Positions 18,331 to 25,972 of a stretch of 64,000 nt of DNA are shown one piece after another. Numbering within the stretch: position 1 is the first letter of the stretch; each line of letters begins with the position of its first letter. The notes under the pieces were generated by a model. It was not told the origin of the DNA, searched no databases, and saw nothing but the letters and a program-made list of their open reading frames with translations. Position numbers and translations under genes: made by a program. The DNA is from an uncultured Schlesneria sp. (GTDB lineage Bacteria > Planctomycetota > Planctomycetia > Planctomycetales > Planctomycetaceae), in assembly GCA_903899985.1 (NCBI GenBank), contig CAIULL010000174.1:1-64000 (forward strand), in the 5' to 3' direction.

Positions 18331-18903
18331 ATGAATGTCCTGCGCAGTCCTGAGTTGTTACACCGAAGTTCAAGCCGACTGTTGCTTGTTGACATTCAGG
18401 AAAAGCTAGTCCCTGCCTTGGACGAAGTCACCGGGAAAAGACTTGTTGAGGCCTGTCGATTCCTCGGCGAAGGGGCAAGGATTATGGGAATACCTGTCAT
18501 TGCGACAGAACAATATCCGCAAGGTCTGGGACCAACTGCTTCGTCACTGATCGAATTCATCAAATCACGTCCTGCAAAAAAGCGATTCAGTGCTGTTGAA
18601 TGTTCTGGCCTGTCGACTGCGGCCGACGACGACCGCTTTCAGGTTGTTGTTGCAGGAATGGAAACCCATGTCTGCGTGCTGCAAACTGTGTTGGATTTGC
18701 TTGCGTCAGGATACCAGACGTACGTTGTCGCCGACGCTGTCGCAGGACGACGATCGCTTGATCATGATGTGGCACTTGAGCGTATGGCAAATGCCGGAGC
18801 GGTCATTACGACGGCCGAAAGCGTGCTGTTCGAATGGTGCGAGACGGCTGAATCTCCCGATTTCAAGCAGCTCAGCGCTCTCGTTAAAGCTCGGCCGATC
18901 TAA
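18331..18903 (+). CDS. Isochorismatase-family cysteine hydrolase
   Basis: A 190-residue protein with the catalytic triad of the family: Asp21 (LLVDIQEKL), a Lys in the PAKKRFSA segment and the Cys in THVCVLQT. The cis-peptide-like GMETHVC block is typical of the YcaC-like branch. Relatives cleave isochorismate, nicotinamide or N-carbamoyl amides. The substrate is not evident. The start at 18331 begins 28 bp after the phosphatase stop; an earlier in-frame ATG would overlap that gene by 80 bp and add a basic extension not seen in the family. Confidence 0.85.
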   Translation: MNVLRSPELLHRSSSRLLLVDIQEKLVPALDEVTGKRLVEACRFLGEGARIMGIPVIATEQYPQGLGPTASSLIEFIKSRPAKKRFSAVECSGLSTAADDDRFQVVVAGMETHVCVLQTVLDLLASGYQTYVVADAVAGRRSLDHDVALERMANAGAVITTAESVLFEWCETAESPDFKQLSALVKARPI

Positions 18904-19017
18904 ACACAGTCGTGTTCGAGTCCACGACGATCCTTCACGGCATCGGACCGACGAGTTACGATTGCTGGCGATTAAGAGTCGTGCCAACCAGTTCTCGTCA
19001 GACAAGACTTTTCCGTT

Positions 19018-19926
19018 ATGGACTCTCTTCAACGATTCATCGATGCCGAGACTTTGAACAGACTCAAAGGACTCGAACTTAAGGCACGGTTGATTGTCGA
19101 AGGATACGTTTCCGGTATGCACAAAAGCCCCTACCACGGATTTTCCGTGGAATTCGCAGAACATCGCGAATACGTTCCGGGCGATGATCTGCGTTACGTC
19201 GACTGGAAGGTGTTTGGTAAGTCCGATCGCATCTACCTGAAACAGTACGATGAAGAGACCAATTTCGTCTGCCATCTGCTCGTCGATACCAGCGAATCGA
19301 TGGCCTACAAGTCAGAGAAGGCAAAATTCTCGAAACTGGAGTATGCTCAGTACGTTGCCGCAGCGTTTGCATACCTGATCATCCATCAGCAGGACGCCGT
19401 TGGCCTGGCAACATTTGATTCGTCGGTCAATCAGTTTCTTCGTCCAGGCAGTACCGCCGCACAGCTAAGGCAACTTTGCCATACACTGGAACAAAGTCCC
19501 CGCCAGGGCGAATCAGCGATTGGTCCCATCTTTCACGATCTGGCAGAACGGATTAAACGCCGTGGTCTGGTGGTGATCCTCAGTGATTTCTTCGACGATC
19601 CTGAGACACTGATGATGGGCCTGAAGCATTTTCAACACCGTCGCCATGATGTTGTCCTGCTGCAGGTGATTGATCCCGTGGAGCAGGATTTTTCATTCGT
19701 CGACCCGACTTTATTCAAGGGGCTGGAAAATCTCGGTGAGCAACTGACCGAACCTCGAGCGTTGAAAAAAGCCTATCAGCGAGAGTTCGAAGCATTCTTG
19801 AAAACAATCCAGTCCGGCGCCCGCGACCTGCACATGGATTACCTGCTGATGCGTACCGACTTGCCGATTGAAGTCGCGCTTCATGAATTTCTTTCCCGCC
19901 GAATGTACAAAGCAGGCCGAAGATAG
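19018..19926 (+). CDS. DUF58 domain protein
   Basis: A 302-residue protein of the DUF58 family. It carries the hallmark segment EYVPGDDLRYVDWKVFG, followed by a von Willebrand A-like fold with a degenerate MIDAS motif (VDTSESM). Partner MoxR ATPases are thought to help these proteins assemble or load targets. The closest MoxR gene is at 7531-8604, far from its usual adjacent position. There is no transmembrane segment, so it is cytoplasmic. Confidence 0.88.
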   Translation: MDSLQRFIDAETLNRLKGLELKARLIVEGYVSGMHKSPYHGFSVEFAEHREYVPGDDLRYVDWKVFGKSDRIYLKQYDEETNFVCHLLVDTSESMAYKSEKAKFSKLEYAQYVAAAFAYLIIHQQDAVGLATFDSSVNQFLRPGSTAAQLRQLCHTLEQSPRQGESAIGPIFHDLAERIKRRGLVVILSDFFDDPETLMMGLKHFQHRRHDVVLLQVIDPVEQDFSFVDPTLFKGLENLGEQLTEPRALKKAYQREFEAFLKTIQSGARDLHMDYLLMRTDLPIEVALHEFLSRRMYKAGRR

Positions 19927-20238
19927 TGTTTTAACCAGTACCGCTTTTTTGTAGTTGTTTATTCTGGTGGGATGAAGTGGGACAAGTGTTCGAAGTCAAA
20001 ACGACGAATCCCAAATGTCTCTCGTGTCTCGTAAGCCCTTAGATCCCGTCAAGTCCAAATTTCTTTGTCTCCCACGGAAAAAAAGGAATCGATACCGAGC
20101 TTCGAGTTGCCTGATACATGTTTTGTCTCATCCTAAACCGTACCCCTCGTCCTATCTGGAGGCGAATTATGTAATCAGATACCGAGCGTCTCTCCTGTAA
20201 CCAGACTTCTGCTGACTCATATTCCACAATCAAATTTC
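19927..20238. other. Convergent intergenic region
   Basis: A 312-bp gap between the DUF58 gene and the end of the SulP gene. A decamer GATACCGAGC occurs twice (near 20091 and 20178). No ORF with family features and no strong terminator hairpin were seen. Confidence 0.3.
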
Positions 20239-21858
20239 CTAGCCGGCAGTTTTTCGCTGGGCTGAATGTGGGTGGTCCGACAGTCCTTTGTGCGATTCAA
20301 GGCCGCGGATCAGAAGCTTGCGGTGCTTTTGTTCGAAGTCGATTTCAAGCTCGTGCAGCTTTTCCATGACTGTGTGGTCCACGAGTCGCGTATCCGACAA
20401 GTCGAGTACGACGGATCGGTTTGGGTTGATCGACAGAAGCTTTCTGCGAAGTCCGATCCATGTGCTGAAAACAGCCGAATTCTTGACGCGAACCAGTGTT
20501 GTTGTGCTGTCGGGCTCAGTGGTCTCAATGTTTGGGGTGAACAACGATCCGATCGGTGCTCCGTTCCAGATGTGGAATGCGGCTTTGACGGCGATGCCGA
20601 TGCCGACTCCGATCAAGAGGTCGGTGGCAAGAACGCCGAGAATCGTCGCGACGAAAATGGCGAGTTGTTCGCGACCGACTTTGTACATGTGGATGAACTC
20701 GTTCGGCGATGCCAGTCGATACCCCGTAAACACCAGCATGGCCGCGAGCGACGCGTTTGGAATCAACTTGATCAGGCCGGGAAGCATCGAAACGAACAGC
20801 AATAGAAACAGGCCGTGAAACAGGTTGGCAAATCGACTGCGAGCTCCGTTATCGATGTTGGCCTTGCTTCGGACGATCTCGGAAATCATGGGGAGTCCGC
20901 CGACGCATGAAGTAAGCGTATTCGCCATGCCGATACCAAGCAAGTCGCGGTTATAGTCGGTCTTCCGGCGATACGGGTCGAGCAAGTCAACTGCCTTTGC
21001 ACTGAGCAGCGATTCCAGCGTGCCGATCAACGAGAACATGACGACGTACTGCAGCGCATGATAAAGATGCTCCCGGCTGAACGCGCCGGGAAAATTGGGG
21101 AATGCGAACCCTTGACGAATATCTTTGGGAACATCGACGAATGCCGTTGGTTCTAATTTGGATGCGAAGACAATCCCAAGCAGGATTCCCATACCAACAA
21201 CGATCAACTGCGCCGGCACTTTCTTGAGCCATGCCAGTTTTTTAGGAAGCACCGCCCACAGGACCATGATCCCCAGGCAAGTCAGTCCAATCGTGGCGAT
21301 TTCTGGTTTGAGATGCTGGATCGCTTCTGGAATCGCTTCGATCACCTTCAGCGGTTCTTTTTCTTTCGTGGGACTGCCGATCATGGCGTGGAATTGCTTG
21401 GAGGCAATCATGATTCCGATCGCAGCGAGCATCCCATGAACAGCGGCCGTGGGAAAGAATTCGCTGAGGATTCCCGATCGAACGATGGCCAGGCCAATCT
21501 GAACCAGTCCGGCGACGACGCCAACCGCCAAAGCCATCTGATAGGCGCGGTAATCGGCGACCTTGTCCTCGCCACCCGTAAAACCAAAACCATCAACGCA
21601 ACCCATGACGATGACAATCAGCCCCGCTGCCGGACCTTTGATGGTAAGTTCTGAATTACTGAACCAGGGGACGAACAGACCACCAATAATGGCAGTGAAA
21701 ATTCCCGCAATCGGTGGATATCCGCTTGCCTTCGCAATACCCAGACATAGCGGCATTGCGATAAGAAAGACCAGAAACCCCGATTTGATGTCGGCCGAAA
21801 AGTTTTCATTGAATCCAGAAAGGCCGGGCTTGGGAATCGGTTTAATGGCGTGCGACAT
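20239..21858 (-). CDS. SulP-family anion transporter with STAS domain
   Basis: A 539-residue SLC26/SulP transporter. Roughly 12-14 membrane segments fill residues 25-430, including the family blocks MPLCLGIAKASGYPP (the first conserved helix), IKGPAAGLIVIVMG and the internal NTLTSCVGGLPMISEIVRS. The cytoplasmic STAS domain covers about 450-520 (SVVLDLSDTRLVDHTVMEKL). Members carry sulfate, bicarbonate or other anions with sodium or protons. The substrate cannot be fixed from sequence, and no carbonic anhydrase or sulfate-assimilation gene is adjacent. Confidence 0.92.
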   Translation of the reverse strand: MSHAIKPIPKPGLSGFNENFSADIKSGFLVFLIAMPLCLGIAKASGYPPIAGIFTAIIGGLFVPWFSNSELTIKGPAAGLIVIVMGCVDGFGFTGGEDKVADYRAYQMALAVGVVAGLVQIGLAIVRSGILSEFFPTAAVHGMLAAIGIMIASKQFHAMIGSPTKEKEPLKVIEAIPEAIQHLKPEIATIGLTCLGIMVLWAVLPKKLAWLKKVPAQLIVVGMGILLGIVFASKLEPTAFVDVPKDIRQGFAFPNFPGAFSREHLYHALQYVVMFSLIGTLESLLSAKAVDLLDPYRRKTDYNRDLLGIGMANTLTSCVGGLPMISEIVRSKANIDNGARSRFANLFHGLFLLLFVSMLPGLIKLIPNASLAAMLVFTGYRLASPNEFIHMYKVGREQLAIFVATILGVLATDLLIGVGIGIAVKAAFHIWNGAPIGSLFTPNIETTEPDSTTTLVRVKNSAVFSTWIGLRRKLLSINPNRSVVLDLSDTRLVDHTVMEKLHELEIDFEQKHRKLLIRGLESHKGLSDHPHSAQRKTAG

Positions 21859-22126
21859 GGTTGCTGTTCTTTCCGTTCGGACGAGGCCATCGATAAGAAT
21901 CGAGTCCTGTTGAACTCACACCAAGGTGCAAAACAATTGTCGCGTGTTCCTGAGACGGCGTAAGCCCACAATCGGCTGAAAAGCTCTTAAGTATCGAAGG
22001 GGGAATTAGTTCAGAGTATCCATCCATGCCCGCAATGGGAATGAAATTCAACTCCCAAAGGGCCAGGAATCTTGAATGACCTGATGAATTCGAAGAAACT
22101 CGTTCGAATAAGTCTCTGAGAACGCA

Positions 22127-22573
22127 TTAAATTCCCAGCAGATTTCGTACGGCTTCAAAAGGCCATCCGGACCAGATTCCCCAGGCGATGATCGCCAGAT
22201 GGAACGCCACTGTGATCCAGAACACCAGGCGGAAGCTGATTTTCAGCGTTTTATGCCGGAACAGTCGCTGGGCAAGGTGTGCCCCTGGCCAACCGCCGAG
22301 AATGCTTAAAACATGAAGTGTTCGTTCGGAAATTCGCGGTTGCTTTTTCACAGCCCGTTGTTTGTCGATTCCATACATCACAAAAGCGATTGCGCTGCAT
22401 GCGACAGTTAGCAGAAGATAAATTGCAAAAAAGGCAGAGACTTTTGCGCTTTCGCGGGCCAGTGCAAGAATCAGCAGCACCGTTGTTCCCAGAAGCCAGA
22501 AGAAGGCTGCGGTCGTAAACCAGCGCTGGATCCATGCAAATGGGTTCAGTCGATTTGTCCACGATCGTGCCAC
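22127..22573 (-). CDS. DUF1294 small membrane protein
   Basis: A 148-residue protein with about four membrane segments (residues 18-35, 42-65, 96-110, 118-140). The family motif MYGIDKQRAVKKQPRI followed by LGGWPGAHLAQRLFRHKT is clear. Some members have an N-terminal cold-shock domain, which is absent here. Function unknown. A 7-bp inverted repeat (ATTCGAA / TTCGAAT) lies just past the stop codon at 22090-22111 and could end transcription. Confidence 0.85.
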   Translation of the reverse strand: MARSWTNRLNPFAWIQRWFTTAAFFWLLGTTVLLILALARESAKVSAFFAIYLLLTVACSAIAFVMYGIDKQRAVKKQPRISERTLHVLSILGGWPGAHLAQRLFRHKTLKISFRLVFWITVAFHLAIIAWGIWSGWPFEAVRNLLGI

Positions 22574-22783
22574 GAGAATCTTCCTTTCGCAGTCTCAACT
22601 TTCTAATCAGTGTCACAACAAAAATCAGCGTGATACTTGCGAATGCGTTGAGCCAACAATGTCATCTAACGTTTTCTGACGAGAAACGGATCACTGGTCA
22701 GCGATGTGCTTTACCGGTGACACAATCCGAACTTTAGCCAAAGTACGAAAGTCAAACTCCATTCTTCAAAACCATGACGACAT

Positions 22784-24064
22784 TCACGGGGCACATTTGA
22801 ATCGTACTGTCACTGCACCTTGATTATCGGCAATTTCACACCAATCGTCCCGACAACGAACAAACAAATTCCCATCCGATTGCGCTTCGAACTCGCCGCT
22901 CGCCCCAAGATCGAACGGTTCAGACAGTCGGTAGTCAGTAAACAACACACCTTCAAGTCGGCCGCGACCATTTTCGTCGCCGCTGGGCTCAACTTTCGGG
23001 TCGCCTTTACGGAGTTCCCATTCACCAGTCGCGGAGTACGCGATTTTATCTCCTTCTTTGACCATGACTCGAGTCGCCTGCCAGCCTCGGTTTGCAACGA
23101 CCTTCGCCTGAGCGGTGGCGGTTCCCTTGAGACGCTGAAATTTCGTCTTCCAATCCCACGCGCACAAGTCGCTGCGATACCCCTGATTCATATGTTTAAG
23201 GAAGAACAGGTATTCAAACGAGATTTCCTTCGACATTGGACCATAGACATCTTCAAAACTTGTCCGATGGTCGTTCATTAATGCCATGCCGAGTGGCTTG
23301 AACCGGGGAGCGTAGTTCGGATTGGTCGAGAGTAAATGACAAAGGGCCCAGCGCCAGGCATAATTTCGCCAACTATCACCAGTCTTCTGACCGGGTGCAG
23401 TGATCTCAAGCAAATCTTTTGGTTGCGAATTCTTAAGGTATCTCATGACTTCATCGTGGATCTGAATACTGTCATCCTTTTCTCGCCAATATTGACCGAG
23501 TTCAGCCATCCCTTCAGCGTACCACGTTGGACCCGTTCGTCCAAAGTTCTGGTGACAATAGGCATGAACCGCTTCATGCTGCGGGACACCACGCTCAGAA
23601 ACGGCCCATACGATCGATTTTGCTGCCGCAATCTGCTTTTCGCCGAGACCATTATGCTGCGTCAGTGTGACACTGAGTGTGATGCCACCATCATCCAGGA
23701 TGCTGTTCATGGCTTCTTTGGGAATCGAATTGGCAGGCCATTTCCGTATGTCGCGGATTACGTTCATTTCAATCATTTGAGAGTTCGGCTTTCCGTAATA
23801 CTTTGATACGCGAGCCAGCATCTTTTCGAGACGATCGAGCAGTTCATTCGCATCGACAGCAGAAAGGTCTGTCCGCAACGCAAAGTTATTTGACGTGTAT
23901 TCTTTAATACTGCCAGGTAATTCTTCGCCAGATGCTCTTGTTTTTGCGCTCGGCTTACCGGCAGTGATGTTCTTCGATGATTGAGCCAGTAATTCATCGG
24001 TGTCGATCATTAAAAAGCTATAGACACCTAAACAGAGCACCAACGCTCGATGCAAGTCGCTCAT
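22784..24064 (-). CDS. Putative exported HExxH metallopeptidase-like protein (DUF1570-like)
   Basis: A 426-residue protein. An N-terminal hydrophobic segment (about 6-20) probably directs export. A zinc-peptidase motif is present at 163-167 (HEAVH), with a second Glu in WYAEGMAE at 181-188, the gluzincin-like arrangement seen in DUF1570-type planctomycete proteins. The C-terminal third (about 320-420) looks like a beta-sandwich with VMVKEGDKIAYSATGEWEL, reminiscent of LecA/PA-IL-type lectin domains. It may act on envelope polymers or matrix. The substrate and whether it is proteolytic are unknown. Confidence 0.7.
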   Translation of the reverse strand: MSDLHRALVLCLGVYSFLMIDTDELLAQSSKNITAGKPSAKTRASGEELPGSIKEYTSNNFALRTDLSAVDANELLDRLEKMLARVSKYYGKPNSQMIEMNVIRDIRKWPANSIPKEAMNSILDDGGITLSVTLTQHNGLGEKQIAAAKSIVWAVSERGVPQHEAVHAYCHQNFGRTGPTWYAEGMAELGQYWREKDDSIQIHDEVMRYLKNSQPKDLLEITAPGQKTGDSWRNYAWRWALCHLLSTNPNYAPRFKPLGMALMNDHRTSFEDVYGPMSKEISFEYLFFLKHMNQGYRSDLCAWDWKTKFQRLKGTATAQAKVVANRGWQATRVMVKEGDKIAYSATGEWELRKGDPKVEPSGDENGRGRLEGVLFTDYRLSEPFDLGASGEFEAQSDGNLFVRCRDDWCEIADNQGAVTVRFKCAP

Positions 24065-24386
24065 GGAACGTTTCCTTTGATTGCGAAAGTTTCGGCCTGC
24101 AATTGTATCGATGGCATGAAGAATTTGCCCATAAATGATTCATCACGTGATTAATGCGCAAGCATTGAAGCTGAAGCAAATCTGAATTCCTCGTTAAGTC
24201 TCGACGATTCAATCTTCGCTTCATGTACGGGTACTACAATTGCAAAGTCGACTCGAATATTGACGGCAACTCGTTGTGCTGGCCACTTCGGAACTTTTCC
24301 CGGATACAAGGGTTTAACTGATTAGTGAATGGCCCTTAATCGAGGGATTTTGCTGAGGAAAGATCAGATTTTCGAAAGGTTTAAAA
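24065..24386. other. Divergent intergenic region upstream of the envelope cassette
   Basis: A 322-bp gap between the peptidase-like gene (minus) and the small membrane protein gene (plus). TTGACG near 24261 could be a -35 for the cassette, but I could not pair it with a good -10. I see no gene. Confidence 0.3.
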
Positions 24387-24578
24387 ATGAATTTTATGCT
24401 TGCTTACTTTGATCCGACGGCCGGAAGTTTGTTGCTACAGGCATTGGTTGGTGGATTTGGCGGAATCATGGTTGTTGGGCGATATCTATGGATGCAATTA
24501 CGTGGCCACGAACAAGTTCAAGCGGTCCTTTCGCAGTCGCAGGAAATTCCGATTTCAACCCACTTCCATTCGCGGTGA
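24387..24578 (+). CDS. Tiny membrane protein with Y-x-DP-x-x-GS-LLLQ motif
   Basis: A 63-residue protein. The start follows AAAGG with 7-nt spacing. The N-terminal AYFDPTAGSLLLQ (residues 6-18) leads directly into one membrane helix (about 14-36), then a basic tail. Small proteins with a Tyr-X-Asp-Pro-X-X-Gly-Ser-X-X-Leu-Gln start occur beside sulfatase-like envelope enzymes in other bacteria, as far as I recall. Its TGA overlaps the GTG start of the next gene (GTGA at 24575-24578), so translation is coupled. It may anchor or regulate the two enzymes that follow. Confidence 0.7.
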   Translation: MNFMLAYFDPTAGSLLLQALVGGFGGIMVVGRYLWMQLRGHEQVQAVLSQSQEIPISTHFHSR

Positions 24579-25972
24579 ACTTTGATTCCGGTTCATTTCG
24601 TGATCGTTCGGCTCGTGTCTTCACCTCTGGCGAACAGGTTTACCGCGCGTTGTCGAACGAGGCCTATGCAAACTGGCAACAGGTCTCGAAACAGCCGTTC
24701 TTTCTTCAGAGAAGTCTGGCCGGCCAGATTGTCGGGTCCGAAGAACTATCTTCGGACGAACGTCAAAAGTTCTTGCTACCCGGCAATGTCGCGGCTGTAC
24801 TAAGGCATGAACGGATACCGTTCATCTCGTATCCCTACGAATGGTCGTTCGCGATGCTGAGACAGGCAGCCCTGGTCCATCTCGAGCTTTTGACCGATGC
24901 CGTTTCTTCCGGGCTGATTTTGAAAGATGCGTCCCCCTACAATGTGCAGTTTCGTGGGTCTCAACCGGTCTTCATCGATCTCGGTTCGTTTACTCCGTTG
25001 GTCCCTGGCGAGCCCTGGCTGGCGTATCGGCAGTTCTGTGAAATGATGCTGTTCCCACTGCTGCTGCAGGCGTATCGCGGCGTCGACTTTCAAACGATTT
25101 TGCGATCGCAACTGGAAGGGATACCCGCGCGTCAATTCATCCAATGGATGCGTTGGTCAGATCTGTTTCGGCCGGGGGTTTTCACAAATGGCTGGCTGCA
25201 ATCGGTATTGGAAAGTAAGACACAGGCGGCACCAGGCAGTACCGTCAGCGATCTTCAGAAAAGCGGCTTCAATTTGCAAATGATCGAACGGATGTTGAAG
25301 AACCTCAAGCGAATCATTGAAAGACTGAAGTGGGTGCCCAGACAGACTCAGTGGACTTCGTATAACGATACACTCTCGCATGTGGCCGACGACAGTCCTG
25401 CCAAATCCGAGTTCGTTCATAACATCTGCCGGACGAAGCAGCGTCGACTGGTCTGGGATCTTGGCTGCAACGACGGCCGGTACTCAAAGATCGCTAGCCA
25501 ACAGGCATCAACTGTCATTGCGATGGACCAGGATCACGCGTGTGTTGACCACCTGTTTAATTCGTCGTTCGAATCGCGATCGAATATCTTGCCGCTTTGC
25601 ATTGACCTGGCAAATACGTCGCCGGCCCAAGGTTGGCGCGGTCACGAACGAAAACGACTCGAAGACCGGGGTCGACCGGATCTCGTGATTTGCCTCGGAA
25701 TTATTCATCACATGGTGTTGGCCGCAAATATCCCGCTGCCTGATGTCGTCGATTGGCTGGCAAGTTTAGGTGGTGAACTGATTCTGGAATTCCCTTCGAA
25801 ACAGGATGCCATGGTCCGGGCACTTCTGAGGAATAAACACGACCAGTACGAAGATTATTCGCTCGAACATCTGGAATCCGAACTGCAAAAACATTTCCGC
25901 ATCCAGCAGCGGCAGTCGCTTCCATCCGGTGAACGAACACTGTTACACGGCATTCCCTATCAATCTGTGTAA
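24575..25972 (+). CDS. Two-domain protein: kinase-like N-terminal part and SAM-dependent methyltransferase
   Basis: A 465-residue protein if started at the GTG at 24575, whose GTGA overlap with the previous gene supports this; an ATG at 24488 lies deep inside that gene. The N-terminal half contains LILKDASPYNVQ (Asp118, Asn123) followed by VFIDLGSF (Asp135), the spacing of the catalytic loop and metal-binding Asp of aminoglycoside-kinase-like folds. The C-terminal half is a class I methyltransferase: DLGCNDGRYS at 295-304, acidic AMDQD after strand 2, and CLGIIHH. The next gene starts directly after its TAA. Its methyl acceptor is unknown; an envelope glycan or lipid is an inference from the neighbours. 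Confidence 0.75.
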   Translation: MNFDSGSFRDRSARVFTSGEQVYRALSNEAYANWQQVSKQPFFLQRSLAGQIVGSEELSSDERQKFLLPGNVAAVLRHERIPFISYPYEWSFAMLRQAALVHLELLTDAVSSGLILKDASPYNVQFRGSQPVFIDLGSFTPLVPGEPWLAYRQFCEMMLFPLLLQAYRGVDFQTILRSQLEGIPARQFIQWMRWSDLFRPGVFTNGWLQSVLESKTQAAPGSTVSDLQKSGFNLQMIERMLKNLKRIIERLKWVPRQTQWTSYNDTLSHVADDSPAKSEFVHNICRTKQRRLVWDLGCNDGRYSKIASQQASTVIAMDQDHACVDHLFNSSFESRSNILPLCIDLANTSPAQGWRGHERKRLEDRGRPDLVICLGIIHHMVLAANIPLPDVVDWLASLGGELILEFPSKQDAMVRALLRNKHDQYEDYSLEHLESELQKHFRIQQRQSLPSGERTLLHGIPYQSV

